64,000 bases of DNA from Serinus canaria (GCF_022539315.1 NC_066315.1:46915174-46979173); one strand, 5' to 3'. Counted from the stretch's first letter, positions 1 through 13,049 are shown. Numbers and translations: made by a program. The notes: generated by a model from the letters alone, not told the origin.

Positions 1-3000
1 CTGGTAAATCTCCTTTCCCTTTAGGATTTAGCATTTTGGGTAGTGAAAGAGTAAGGAGTAATATTATTCTTCTAATTTTGTACATTGATGCTAAAATTGG
101 TGCGTACATTCAGAGTATGTAAAAAATCATTTCTACCATATGCATTTATTTCATTGTGGTGTCAGAAGGAAATAAAAAAAGGGGATTGTTCCCTCTGTAT
201 GAACTCCACAAAGATGTAGAGACCAACCTGTTATAGTGAGGTCTACTTGAAAGGAAGTTCTGGATTGTTTTCTGCTCTTAACTCTATTTTCCCCTTGGAC
301 TTCAATAGTTCTTTTCCTCCTTTGGGACAGGAAAATACCTGTTCTATGACATGTCCTTTCAGAACTCAAGTCTGTGTGAAGGAAAAGTTAAAAGTTTTAC
401 CTCTTTCATCTCAGGAATAAAGACCTGTGTCAGGACTTGGGTGCCTCAGATTTGTTGTCCTGTTTCATGCATGCTTTCCAAACTTTGGTAATGAGGGCCC
501 AAAACTCAGCATTGTGCCCCACTGAGGTGTGGAAATCTTCTTGGCAGTCTTTCCACACCTCTCCCTAAGTTGACCCACTGTACCACTGTGGGTCATATCA
601 CCTACATGGTGTGGATCACAGAAGCCAACAGTCTATGAGAGGAACAGAACTTTATCAAAGCATATTTGGGTTTTTGGTTTTTTTTTTTTTTTCCCATTGG
701 CTCCATTCAAATCCTATATACATTTCTTTGCCTCCAAGAAAAGAGCGGTAACTTGGATTAAAGGGCAATTCTCCATTTAATACAAAAAGGCTCTCAATAA
801 GAAAGTTTCTTATCTTAAAGAGATAATTGGTGAAATATATACAGTTATAGTACTCCTCAGCACTGCCAGATGTCAGTCATTTCCATTACAAACCAGAGTA
901 CTGAAAATAAACTAGAATTAGGCTGTTGTGTCCTTTGTATTGAAGCCAGCTCTAGCACAGAATGTATCAAATCATGTACATTAATTATTTTCTTAACTGA
1001 ATTTGATCTCAACATACTCAAATGAATAGAGTTTAAGTGATACAAACAAAATAGATACAAACAAAACTAGAAAAAATAGCTCAAAAGACAGGGGGAAAAA
1101 ATGTTCTGGCTATTCATATTCTCAAGGAATATCTGTTCAAACTAGCCAGGTTCACATCACAGAAGTTTTGGACTGAGTGAACCTGTCTTATAAATAGTGC
1201 TTCTTACATTTTAGATTGGCAGGATGAAGACTGAGAGGAGACATAACTCTCTGTAATGACAACAGAACAGTATGCACTAGAAGAGAGGAAGATGAGGTAT
1301 GTCTGTTGGGTTAGTATATGAAACCCAGCTTTGTAAAGTTGCAGTAAGATTTACATACATTTACTTTAGCAATTATGTCAGTAGAGTGTTTCTGGATCAC
1401 TGATGTTGTCATAGTTGAATGTTGGAAATTTGGTCTTTCTGAGACTTGACCAAGGGAAATCTAGAGAGCAGAGAGGTTTGCTGCTGTCCCTGCTGCCATT
1501 GGAAAGCCATGCCAGAACATCCCTACCTTCAATATCCAATTTCCAGCCAAACTCTTTTATGGTCAGCAGTTATTGATTTTATTTTAGGCTAAACAACAAT
1601 TTTTCCTCATTGCTCTTTGTTCCTCTCATGTAAGCAGACAGTAATTCCAGCCTCTTCACAGAGGACTTTTTGCAAGACCCTGTAAATGCTTCTTCTCTCA
1701 GTCCCCTCTCAAAAGGTTTTTATTATTCTGGGCACACTATCTGTCCTGTCCTCCTGTTCTCAGGGGTGTCTAGGGCTATGTGCAACATTTCCTATGAAGT
1801 TGCACTGATGCTTTGCTCATGATAATGCTTTTACTTTCTCTGCTGGAAGTGGATCACCTGATGTGAGCCTAAGCTGTATTTCGCTGTATTTTCTGTTTTC
1901 ACAGACTACCACATGAGTACTTATAAGTAATCCTGTCTGTCATGAATTGCCACTATTATTTGTCCTCAAGAGAGTTTTCAGGCACCAGGAAAGCCAAATT
2001 CTGAAACAGACTCAACCCCTACAATGGGGTGGGAAGCAAAAATCCTAACTAGTTTTAAAACTCAGCCTGATAAATGAAGAGGAATATGTGATGTGACTGC
2101 CTGAAATATCAAGAGTCTGGACCTCATGATCTGTGAGGACCTTCCCTATCCCAAGTCCAGAATTACTAAATATAATACACGATAAAGTCACTGAAAATTT
2201 CTAGCTAATCACTCACATGCCAATAGCATTTTAGGTAGAAATTTGAAAAGCAAGAACAAGATGAGTACCTAAGTCCTTTCAGCCCCTACAGAAGTCTCAA
2301 GATGCTTTTTAATTATACTTATTTCCAGTATTGGCTACAGAACTAGATTCACATAGAAAGTTCTTGTTTCCTGGCATTTGTACACTGAATGAGCATGACA
2401 TAAAGTCAGACCAAAAAAGGGCTATCTATGTTTTAAACACTCAGAAATTAGAAGACATGAGATATTTGAAATTCTGCAGAGTTGCAAAAGCCAGAAACTG
2501 ATCTCAACACTCCCAATCCTCCCTGCAATGCCTAATTTGTGTGAACATCTCCTTTCCTGTGTAGTGCATCCATTGTTGAGTGAGTCAGAGGAGACTGAAT
2601 CAGGAAACACATTTTCCATTTAGATCTGAAACCACTTGGCTCCAAGGCAGTCAATCTCCCTTGCATAAAGCAGACATAGAAAACAAGAACAGTCCTGAGG
2701 AAGTTGTCTCCTGTATTCCCCATTTTCCCTGCAATTCCTCAGTTGTCTCACTATTCCATTAGAATAAAATAGCTATTATAATGAAAGCACCATTGAGGAC
2801 AGCATTTTCTAAAAAGCTTTTGTAAGTGCTCAAACATTATTTTGAGAAGTAACACATATACGATCCAGTGAAGATACTGAAAACATTAATTATAACATAA
2901 ATATCATAAAAGATGAAAAAATGCAATACAAACTCAGAACCAAACACTGCTCTACCTGTTCAGTCCCTACCTGCTTTCCCTGGGCACCTTGGTTGATTTT

Positions 3001-3544
3001 CAGGTTTCTCAGTTTCATGTCTAAATCCTGGAGCATCACAATATTGGCTTGATGTCTGCTGCATCCCTGTGCTCATCTGGGCTTCAAAAATTAAGTACTT
3101 GACCCTCTCCTTGAGGTGGGGAGGACTGAGATGTCCAGATCACACCTATATATATACCTGCAATGTAAGGCTGTCCAAGAAATAAAAAATTTCCATGGCA
3201 GCCTAGGGGTTACAACAACCAGGATGGCAAACCAAAGACACAGTAGAAATATTACAGACCTAAGCTCAAATCCCTCCTCTGTCTGAGGCAATATTTGCGC
3301 CCCACCACAGTGTATCTCATCCCAGAGCTTCTCAGGTACCCCAAAAGGGGACATTTTCTTTCTTCAGATGTTCAGTTTAATAAAAAAACCCCTAATTCTT
3401 CAATTTAAAACAGCGATCAAATCTTGGCCCCTGCAATAAGGATGGTCTGTGTATTATCCAGCAAGCAGTTCAGCATGGTGCTTACATTTCTTTGTACATA
3501 TGATCCAAAATTACTCCTAAAAACAGAACTTGAATGTTTTTGAC
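1..3544. other. Intergenic DNA, no gene seen
   Basis: This stretch is AT-rich unique-looking DNA. The open frames are all under 90 codons, mostly lack an ATG with a sensible context, and do not resemble a protein I know. A T-run lies near 675-692. The only structured element I could pick out is the inverted repeat at 524-561, listed separately. No recognisable mobile element was seen before the CR1/L3-like fragment that begins near 3545. Confidence 0.6.
524..561. repeat. 12-bp inverted repeat with T-box-like arms
   Basis: The arms GAGGTGTGGAAA (524-535) and TTTCCACACCTC (550-561) are perfect reverse complements separated by 14 bases. Each arm contains AGGTGTG, the core of the T-box half-site (AGGTGTGA), so the two half-sites face each other. 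The perfect pairing is seen directly. Binding by a T-box factor is inference, and a chance hairpin is also possible in 64 kb. Confidence 0.5.
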
Positions 3545-3925
3545 AATTCTGTCTTTTTTTAGCTACTTAAAAGATTTTTTAATTCAACTAAAAGTCTTTA
3601 CTTATTGTGGCAGTGAGTTCCACAGATTAACTATATGTGACATAAAAGGGCATTTTCTCTACCATTTTTAAATTTATTGCCTTTTAATTTAATTAGGTAT
3701 TCTCCTGTGTCTCTTTCATAAGACAGGATAAATAGAAGCACCTGCTGACCTTCTTTATGCCATACATTATTTTATATACCTTTGTCATGTCACTTCTTGT
3801 TAGTCCCTTTACTAAACTAAATAGCTGGAATCTTTCTAATCTCTCCTATTAAATGATATTTTCCAACCTGTAATCATTTGTTTTGCCCTTTCTGAAAAGT
3901 TCTTGGATATTCAGATCTCTCTAGG
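3545..3925 (-). mobile_element. Old CR1/L3-like LINE 3' fragment
   Basis: The plus strand reads as the antisense of an ancient CR1/L3-type LINE tail. Diagnostic stretches are a GTGGCAGTGAGTTCCACAGA-like block near 3608-3627, a 'TTTATTGCCTTTTAATTTAATTAGGT' type block near 3673-3700, and 'TTATATACCTTTGTCATGTC' near 3772-3791, followed by the 'AATCATTTGTTTTGCCC' type motif near 3872-3888. This order matches the amniote CR1/L3 tails I remember. The copy is heavily diverged and 5'-truncated, with no usable reading frame, so it is an old fossil. The ends are approximate and the subfamily is not assigned. Confidence 0.7.
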
Positions 3926-3990
3926 TAATCATTTAAAAGTAACATATAATTTACAATAATTTAATCTTTAGGAAGTCTTTCACTGACTAG

Positions 3991-4023
3991 GAAGGAACCT
4001 AGTTTACACAACTAGGTTCCTTC
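3991..4023. repeat. Perfect 14-bp hairpin
   Basis: The arms GAAGGAACCTAGTT (3991-4004) and AACTAGGTTCCTTC (4010-4023) pair perfectly around a 5-base loop. It lies about 65 bases to the right of the old LINE fragment. It could be a small template-switch duplication or the remnant of a terminal inverted repeat. No function can be read from it. Confidence 0.55.
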
Positions 4024-6639
4024 TATGATCTATCCTTTCTACGCTAGTGCAGATTTATCAGGAAAACAATGCCTCTAGGAATGGTGTTTGATGGCAGCAA
4101 TATTTGCAAACATGAGAGACTAAGCTCAACCTCAAATGGTTTATGTATTTGGGGCAATACTTCGGGGTGTAGCCCAGTTCAGGTCTGGTTTTACATTCAC
4201 AATTAATTTGAGAGTGTAGTCAAATCCATCCCACATGCACCTCTGCAACATTGATGCCCAGAGTGTACTTCAGGTGACCTCAGTAGACCTTCACGTAGCA
4301 CCTTCTGCCAAGTTTCTTCTCAGTGAGTGCAGGCTGGTGATTTCATTTCCTCTTCATGGAGGTGAGCCCCAGCCAGCAGCTTGCAATGGGAAGTCCCAGC
4401 ACTTGGCACAAGCAACTGATCCTGCACTCCCAGCTCAGGTTCCTGCTGTTGATGGAAACTAGAAGAGATAATCTCCAGTTTCAATATCTCTGAGCAATCA
4501 CATTTGTTAAACAGATAGAAATTTGTGAAAGCATTGAATGGATGTCTCGGTATATCATCAGTGACAAAATGCCATGTGCAGTTCAGGAGGTTGAGAGTTG
4601 TCAGAGCTTTCTCATCTCTTCTGTACCATATTTTTTGATTCACAATATCATTTTTAGCAGGCAGGCAGACTAGGTGAGTTGCTAGTTCCACTGCAGAATA
4701 ATTTCTACCATCAGCACACAGCAGAACAAAACAAAGTGGTTCTCTGATGTAGTTCAACAGTGGCATTAGGAGGAATTAACGCCAGGTATTACAGTCCCTT
4801 GTCTGCATTTAGACAACATTCATTCTGCACCCCAGAAAGGTCTCACTGCTCTCATTATATTTGGTTTAGTGTTCAGACTCTATTCTTGAACACCAAGATT
4901 TAAACATTACAATCCTTCTTTCCATTTGACTCATAAAGGCAAGTCCCTTTAATCTGCCTTATACCTTTTCTGCCTTCTCAGGGCCTGATAGTTGTGCCCA
5001 CCACAGCACCCAAGCTGCTGGGCCCAGAGAGAGGAACTAAATTGCACTAAATATTTAAGTTTTGTTAATGATGGGCAGTCACAATACCTGTTCATCCCAC
5101 ACCAACAGCTTCTGCTCTGCAGGTGCTAGAAAGAAAATTAGCGAAGACTTTCCCTCTCTTTTTTCCTTAAACACAAAGACATGCTTTTTCCACACACACA
5201 AAAAGCTGAAAGCTCTGGTTTTACTTCAGTTGCCTGATGCCAGGCACCCTAATATCACTGGAGATGCCATATAGGTAGTGGCAAAACCCATGGCAGTTTG
5301 GGAGATGCAATAGAAACTACCACAGACTCTCATCCTTCTGAACAGTACCTTGACACTAGCTGCTGCAGTCCAAGGCAGCTCAAGTGGCATTTATTAGGCA
5401 CTGACATTGAGCCTTTGCTCTTAAATCTAAGTCCTAAATCAAGCTTGATTTGGACCAAAAAATATATTTTGTGGAAAGTGACTGACTATTCACAATGCAG
5501 CTATCTTCAGACCTGGCATATTAAATAACATCTGATCCCAATGATTGCTTTCTGAACACAAAACCCACTGGAACAGGGAAATAAAGAAATAGCTCAATCT
5601 CACTTGCATGGTGTTTCTAAAGTGAGAGCACTCCTGAAATTGTGTAGGAAAACAGAGCCATCTACAGGGGAAACTGTTCTTGTTTGGCAAGAAGAGATCT
5701 GATCTGAAGCAATATATGACCCTGTGCAGCCAACACAAAGGTGGAACCAGACAAACCCTCTGAAGCCAGCAGAGTGAGGAAGAGTACAGAAATATATTCT
5801 GTATAATTGAAGTTTTTTGAATCAGGTCTCTCAGGCTCTCTTCTTTCATATAGTCTAGCAAATCATCTCCATGAGCATCCAAGCAAAGCTGCAACCAACT
5901 TAATTTCCCAGTGACCACCTCCTCACATTCCAGTTACTAGTAATGACTGGAAGAGCCTTTTACTGGTACACACCTTGCACACCTAGCCAGGAGAAAGGCA
6001 ATAAGACAAACCAGGCTACTAGACATAACTAGTGCAACACCTGAGGCTGCAGTCCCACACCATCTTTTGATTCCCAACTCCTTTCCATCAGCACTCTGCC
6101 CCTCAGTTACCTGAACATGCCCTTGCTATAACAGAGATATCCAAGCTGTACCTAACATAGCCAGCTATAGAAGATGTAAAACAACTTATCCTTCCTGCTG
6201 TACAGTGGAAAACAGAAATGACTGGCAGTTTTTTTGGTATTAATTATGTGTGTTCAGTTCCCTGCTTGTGACAAAAGCAACCAGTAGCTACAAGTTTGAA
6301 GTCTCACTAACATCACAGGGAATGGCTCCTTATTGCCTTTCTGGCTCCATGGAAAAAGATCTTGGGGCTGAAATCTTCTTAATTGATTTTCCTATTGCTT
6401 GACTGGGCCACTACATGTCTGCAACCAGAGAGACAGAAAGGAAGGAAAAGAAGACTTGGCTGAAATCAGTGCATGATTGGCTCAGGGTATCTGGAAGACT
6501 GAAAAATCTGTAGCAGAGCAGCTGCTTAAAGTGCTACACTAGGAAATGCAAGGTCTTCAGTGTCAGGGATTGCTACAACTTTGGGAAAGAGCTCTAAGAC
6601 TTTCTCCATGTCCGATGATAAAAAATGGGGTTTTTAATG
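4024..6639. other. Intergenic DNA, no gene seen
   Basis: This is non-coding in appearance. The longest ATG-initiated frame is a minus-strand frame of 148 codons at 4320-4766. Its product has no domain, signal peptide or repeat that I recognise, and I saw no convincing promoter or splice setting for it. A 142-codon minus-strand frame at 5490-5918 is equally anonymous. Both are best treated as chance frames. Confidence 0.55.
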
Positions 6640-7090
6640 TTAACAGAGGAACCTCCACACTTAGCTGGATTAAGCCAATTAAATGGCACAAAATCAATCT
6701 TTCTTTAAATACTTAAAAGCAGAGCAAAAATCAGGTTGAGCAAACCCACCCTAATTGATTTCCATTTCTATAATGACTGATTTATGTGATCTATAAAGTC
6801 CAGTTTCATATCTTGTTGGACTTCTAAATGTTTGTATGTTCTTACTTATTCAATCATTCTCTTGTAGGATTATTATTGTAAACTCATCCAGACTTGAGCT
6901 TTTTGAGTTATTAGAAAAAAATTATATAGACTTACCTTCAGCGGAATTTAATAATAGTTTTAATTCAATTAAATCTAATTGAATTACTTTAAATGCATCC
7001 TGCAATTTTATAGGTACTGACTGAGCTGTACAAAGCCATGTACATGGAACAAAGTCATCAGTGTAACAGTATAGCTTTGAGTTTTAATAT
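6640..7090. promoter_or_regulatory. AT-rich candidate conserved non-coding element
   Basis: The block is dense in TAAT, ATTA and TTAATT words, the core sites of homeodomain factors, and contains a 10-bp palindrome at 6962-6985. It is not a simple repeat and has no coding signature. Such texture is common in developmental enhancers, but general AT-richness gives many of these words by chance. The regulatory reading is inference, and cross-species alignment would decide it. Confidence 0.25.
6962..6985. repeat. Homeodomain-site palindrome
   Basis: The arms AATTCAATTA (6962-6971) and TAATTGAATT (6976-6985) are perfect reverse complements with a 4-base loop. Each arm carries an AATTA core as used by homeodomain proteins. 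A paired homeodomain site is possible, but this may be chance in AT-rich sequence. Confidence 0.4.
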
Positions 7091-7905
7091 TGTTGATTTA
7101 GGTCATAATATAGGAAACTAGGACTTTTGTGGGTAGAAAAGATTTCCTTTGGCCTAGATAGTCTCATTTCTGTGGCAAAAAGAACAATGGTTGTGCCTTG
7201 TACTTTACAGCTTCCATCTGGTCCAGATATCACACACAGAGATACCAAGCAATGACCCCTCATGAGGTGGCTGTTGACTTCAGAGGGAGCTGGATGGTGT
7301 GGCAGGGTAAGAAAGGAGTATCATGCATATGAGTTGTCTGGAGCCCTGCTAGCACAGGACAACTTGGGCCTACCACTCTCCTTGGCCAATTATATCTGAA
7401 GGCAAAACTAATGCAAGATATTTTGAAACATTTTTTAAAAGATTTCATTGCTCTTTCTTCTGTTTTAACAATGAGTTTAAATGAAAAACACATGGCAATC
7501 AATTAGGCAGGGGCTGTAAGCTCTCCCAGAAAAGGGCTGTTCTTTTTGTGTATACATACAGATTGAGATATGTTTCTTTTAATTTTAACTATCTAGGAGC
7601 TATGTCTACTCTAAAGCAGTTGTCCAGGCATCTGCTAAACTCTTTGCAGAGTCTTTGCTAAGCTATCTACCCCATCTACCTTTTATGACACATCCTTTAG
7701 GACTATGGAAAAGTTTTGCTTCAACTCACATTTATTCCTTTCCTCATACAAGTAAAAGAACAGTTTTAATCCCATCTCTTTGCTTTGCCACTCACTCAGC
7801 CCCAGTCACTCAGTCTCAGTGGGCAGAGGGCAGAGGATCTCCCCTGTCAGGATGGCACTCTTGCATTCCTGCTATTACCCCTCTTGGTTAAAATCAGTTC
7901 TCCTG

Positions 7906-7943
7906 AAGAGGGAAGAGGGGGAAGAGGGAAGTGGGAAGAGAGC
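7906..7943 (+). repeat. Purine-rich (GAAGAGGG)-type low-complexity tract
   Basis: About 38 bases of almost pure G and A contain irregular repeats of GAAGAGGGAA. This is a low-complexity polypurine tract that can in principle form triplex DNA. It produces overlapping spurious reading frames in both directions. Confidence 0.7.
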
Positions 7944-10900
7944 CTCTAGGACTAACAAAAAGGGGAGTGAGTTGTGGGGGAAAAACACTGCAAGCAAGGA
8001 AGATTCAGATGTTAGAAGACAAGCAAGGATCTCTAAAAGAGGAACGGTACCTAGAAAAGAATGAGATATTTTGCAAAAATATGGTCCAAAATCAGATCTT
8101 AAAAAAAAAGCCATGGCTGGAAGAAAAGCACTTGTGTAAAGTTTGGCAAATGTGTTTATCACTGAGTTTTTTACACATGCATTTAAGTCCTTTTTGTTCC
8201 TGTTCTCTGATAAAAGTGAGCAGCAGCTGTTTTAGTCACCACAATATTATTTCATGGCCAGAAATCTCCACTAGAGAAAAGGTCAGTTGGCTTCAAAGGC
8301 ACAAATGAGTGAAAGAAGTCAATAAAGCCATATTAAATACCAACAGCTGTTTCACTCAGTATCCTAGACTTGGTTAAAGCATCCAACTTCCCTTGACTGT
8401 CACTTTTTTCCTAAAGAGATAAATATAAACGTTACTTAAATTTCTCTTTTTTTATAGGATTTTGTGACATTTTCAGCTCATTGTAAAATATTTATGCAGG
8501 GAAAAACTCACAGCAGACAGGCTTGATACTTGATTCTGAATTTCTACAAGAAGAATACTCCTTCAGGTAATGGGAAGATTAAAAAAGTATGTGGTTAATC
8601 AGTTAAATTAGAAAATAAAAAGGAAAAACGTAAAAATAGAAGTAAATTACAAGGTACATTGTCTTCATAAGAGCATAAGTGTACATTTGGGATAAGTGCA
8701 GGAAAGGGACTTGTCTCAAGGATACTTTCTGGAAAGAGAAGGAGAGGAAAGAAGCAATCTAAGGGATTATCTGCACCAGATAAAAGCTCTTGGATAAACT
8801 CCCATGACTATTAACAGTTCATCTCCAAGAAAACATAGTGGAGCCCACAGATAGGGCAAAAATCTGTGTTTACCTCACATAAAATTTTCTCGCAGGCTCT
8901 TCCAGTATGAGTAGAAGTAGATGAAGGAATGTGTGGGGGAGAGATCTGCAGGGTTTCCCATCTTCCACCTTAAACTTCAATTCTTCCTTCTGCCCTGAGC
9001 TCTGTAAATCATGCTCTCCACATTCATGCTTTATGTAAAAGCAGGAGGGGAAATTTAACTCACAGTGTACCTAGGAAAGTTGTCAGTGCTGGGGGAAAAC
9101 CATTTTTTGCTTCTCCATGACTGGCCCACATAATGGCTAGCTCTGGCTCTGAGTCTCAGATTTTTCAAAATGCCCAGTGAGCTCTTTGATGTGACATACA
9201 AATCTAACTTTCATTGCTGGCAATTCCACTGCACAGCCCTGAGGAGACCCCTCTACACTGCAGCCTGAGCTCACATCTGGCTCCACACACCAAATTTGTA
9301 GTGAGCTCAGCAGGACTGCTGCAGATACTCATTGGCCATCTGTGGGGCAAAGAGAGGAAGAAAAGTCATAAAGGCACGAGGGGAGGTTTCTCCATGTGTT
9401 CTCTTAACTGGATTCCCCTCTTCTGAGTCTGTTAACACAAAGTAGAACAGCAAGGATCCAGACTACAATGTTTGCCTACCAGGCACTTTCCTTACCACAC
9501 CAGTCACTGTGCTCAGTGTGCATCCACAAAGCCAAGTACCATAGGGACAAATGCTGATTGCTAAGCATTCTTAAAAGGACTGAATCTCAGCTGGGATGAA
9601 TGAGTAAAGCTTTCACAAAGTATGTGAGTCTGTCTGGATGCAGCACTTTATAATTTTAGTGTTGCAGCTCAGGCAGACTTTGGGATGGTGAGATGCACTT
9701 CTCTACCACCTTGTCACACTGGACAGCTGTGTGAGCAGCAGCAATCCAGCACTTATTTCACACTCAAGTCGTGCCTGCTAGCCAGGATGGAAACTTCACA
9801 TTTAGTATAAGCTTTGATTCATATGACCTTGATAGCAGGTTTATGGCACAACATTTCCTTTAGGGTTTTCATTGTGTTTTCCTGGTACTTGAATCAAATA
9901 CTCACTTCAGGCAAAATGGGAGAATTAGCCAAGTATTGGTGTCAAATGGGTCTGCATGGGACACCTAAATGCCACTTCTGTGACTAAGTTATAGCAATTT
10001 CTAAGAGAAAAATTAAATAACACCAGTGCCTGTGTATGCAAGCAACAATTCTTGATCTGTTTTGACTGGTCTGTCTTCCTGATCATAAAAATTTCCAGAA
10101 ATAGTTTTTGGTGCCATGGGTAGAGATCAACCCTTTCTCCTAATATACTTTGGTACAGGTCTATTAAAAAGTCACTCTTTTTTTGTCCCAATATGTAGAG
10201 GCTCCTGCTAAGGGTACAAGAGAAAAAGAAAAAAAATTCCAGTGCAGATCATGAACTTTGACAGTCTATGGACAATGTAATTCTTAAACACTAGATCTCA
10301 TTCAATTAGTCATATTGTTCTCTAAGGAAAACATAGAAGTTTGAGGAGCTCCCTGAAGGCAACTCAGGCTTTATGTGCTCTCTTCCAGTTAGTATAGTCT
10401 TAATATATACAGAAAGTCATGCTATTTTTTGATCAGATACATAAATCATATTTAGATCAGACTACATAATGAGATAAATTCAAATCACAGTTGATACATT
10501 CAAATTACAGCACCATTTTGTCTGTTGAGACTTCAGGACAGAGCTTCTCTCCCCCATTTTTTTTGTAGTTTGGTCACAGAATTTATTGAAACATCAACAT
10601 TTCCTGAGAGCACCAAGGAAAAAAATATTGTATTTCTAGACAGTTACTTGTTTGCCAGTATACTAGGACTTTATATTGATTTTCTGTCCTCAGCTGCTAA
10701 TGTGGTGCACTTCTATCTAGTTTTCTCCTCACAGGTCACTGAGATTTATGGCTGACCTGAAGGAGATGAAACCAGACTGCTGAATCACCACTGCCAGAGA
10801 CCACCTGCTGCTGACCGACACTGGGTCACACACATCTCCCTGAACACTCCAGGCCACACCAAAAGCTCCACTGGATATTTTGCTCCTTGTGTGGGAAAAC

Positions 10901-11526
10901 TTGGATAATTCTTCCCATAGTTACTAGGTAGCTAAATCACTTCCTCCCCACTCTAACAAAATTTTAACTTAACTCTTACATAAAATACACTGCATCTGAA
11001 CAAATGATCTGTTGAGAAAAGGCAGGGCCTTCACCAAAACATTACTTAGCAAGGCACTCCTTAGCAAGATGTCTCCAAACTGAATAATCATTGAGCTTTC
11101 GCTACTATTTCCTAGGGGAAAAAAGGTCCCTGTATATTTGAAGATATTTTCATTGAATATTTCAAGATAGGAAATAGGAATGGGTTAATGTTAGAATGAT
11201 AAAACCTGCAGCTGCAGCCTGGGAAGTGATGAAATGTAAGAGACACACAAAAGAAAGGAAGAGCTGAGGTTAGGATCTTCATCTACAACATAGAGAAGGC
11301 TTGGGATGAAGGGGATGAAGTTGGGCAAACTGGCCTACAGACAACTGAAGCTAAGGATTAAGGTTCCTAGTGAATAAACTACCAGCAACAGTGCTGAAGT
11401 GTCTCAAAAGTATCTCAAAAAATATTTAAGAGCTCATATTGGCACTCTGATTTGTCTCAGTGAGTTAGTGTCCTGGCTCATGAATTAGCCTGGGATTTGG
11501 GTTTTGGCTAACAGAAAGTCTAATCC

Positions 11527-11572
11527 CACTTTCTGGCCCCACACTTTCTGGCCCCAATGTGGAGCCAGAAAG
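11527..11572. repeat. 15-bp tandem duplication followed by inverted copy
   Basis: CACTTTCTGGCCCCA occurs twice head to tail (11,527-11,541 and 11,542-11,556). After three bases, 11,560-11,572 is the reverse complement of most of the unit with one mismatch. The second copy and the inverted copy can fold into a 13-bp hairpin with a 3-base loop. This is a compact local rearrangement of unknown origin. Confidence 0.75.
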
Positions 11573-12713
11573 GGGCTTTTCAAAGAAACTGAGGGCTACA
11601 ACATGAACAGCTGCATGAGAAAAACATTATGCAAAATTTTGCTACCAGGATCTAGAATAATATTTTCAGTAAGATGATACAAAATCCTTAGAGAGGGGAC
11701 TCAGTATTTTAATGCCTTCCTTTTCTTTGGCCACCTTCAGTTGGTCTTGAAGAGGGTTGAACCCATCACAGATTTCTCACATTGAACTATGGAAATACTT
11801 GTCCTAAAAATTATTGGGATATAATGATTTAATCCTTGTGTGTACTGGGGGAAAAAAGGTCCATTGAAGATTAGTAAATACACAGATACATTAGCCAATT
11901 TAAAAATTAAGAAAAGAAAAGCAAACCAAAATCAAACCAAAACTAAAAACTTCCCTGAAAAATTTGAGCTGAAATTAAAAGCTGAGAGAGTATGTGAAGG
12001 AAGTGTCAATTTTTTCACACAAAGATCATATTCAGATAAGGGGATAGAAATTAGTCCCATGGTTTCCAGAACAGCCCCCACCTGGCTCTTCCCCTGCACT
12101 GTGGACAGCCTGGGCAGGAGCAGTGTGGGCAAAAAGTCTCAGAACTTGGTGAGGCCAACAATGATGGGAGGCTGTAAAGTGAAATACTAAGGGGAAGAAC
12201 ACAGCTGAACCTCAATGAAGTTTTGAGGGAACTGGAAGAGAGGCTGCTGCCCTCGAAATACAGACACATATGGATATTCCCACACACAGTTATTGTCAGA
12301 CAAATTGGGGAGCTTCTTTCCTGCAGCATGAACCCAGCAGTAAGCACAGTATGGTCACCCTGGACACAGGGGAAGCATTGTCAGTGAACCCCTGTGATTT
12401 GGTTCTGCTGAGACATTTTGAACCCATTAGGTCTGAATGGGCCCTAAATGTCCCCAGACATGTTCCCATTATCCTTAATTAAATTAGCTTATTGAGATTA
12501 TCAATGAGAAAACATCATACAATTAAAACATTTGCACTCAATCAATTTTAATTTTATTCACTACAGTAGCCTGTGCCAAACCAGATGCCTTCTAGCCCGA
12601 GGTAAGTGAAGGAAAAGCAATTTTTAAAGCCCTCACTTACTGAAGTTTGATCTGATCGAGTAGTAGTGATGCAGTCGGTTGGGTTGTTTGCTTTTGATTT
12701 TTTTTTCTCCTAG

Positions 12714-13049
12714 AAGATGTGAGCTGCCCGCCGCATTCCCCCGGCCTTGCGGAGGAAGCATCTTACATCCCGTATCCCACATTCCCGCTGGCTTCGGTGC
12801 TCGAGGAGCGGCCTCCGCCGGGGGGTTATCGCCACCTAGCGCTGACGGCGGGAACCGCCCCCCATCCCTTGGGAGCCTCCCGGCAGCAGCTACCTGAGCC
12901 CCCAGGGCTCTGCAGAACCTGCGTACCACCAAAAAGTGCACATCCGAGCCGCACCTGTGCCTCCCCAGAGAGTCCTTCCGTCATCATCTCACACTGCCTG
13001 CTCGAGGTCATCGATCAAAGGTGGCTTCAGAGCCCGTCACAAACGACAG
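12714..13049 (+). ncRNA. CpG island with candidate exon of an unannotated transcript
   Basis: About 330 bases are strongly GC- and CpG-rich against an AT-rich background, with many CG dinucleotides between 12,727 and 13,045. On the plus strand the block is preceded by a long pyrimidine tract ending in TCCTAG at 12,711-12,713, a strong splice acceptor. It is followed by ACAG|GTAAAC at 13,046-13,055, a good splice donor with GT at 13,050-13,051. An open frame crosses the block from 12,719, giving a proline- and serine-rich product with no recognised domain and no ATG at its start. I therefore prefer a lncRNA exon or CpG-island promoter to a protein gene. It could also be an orphan island acting as an enhancer. 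The splice motifs are seen; the transcript is inferred. Confidence 0.4.

Larger units (their letters stand above)
7091..12710. other. Intergenic DNA, no gene seen
   Basis: No gene-like signal is visible over this interval. It includes a short purine-rich tract at 7906-7943 and a small tandem and inverted repeat at 11,527-11,572, listed separately. The open frames at 7780-8308 (up to 125 codons) run through the purine tract and owe their length to its composition. The frame at 11,840-12,190 (116 codons, plus) is rich in lysine from A-rich sequence and resembles no known protein. Confidence 0.55.

Noticed and set aside
4320..4766. 148-codon minus-strand frame with an ATG
   Set aside because: No domain or splice context was recognised; frames of this size are expected by chance in 64 kb over six frames.
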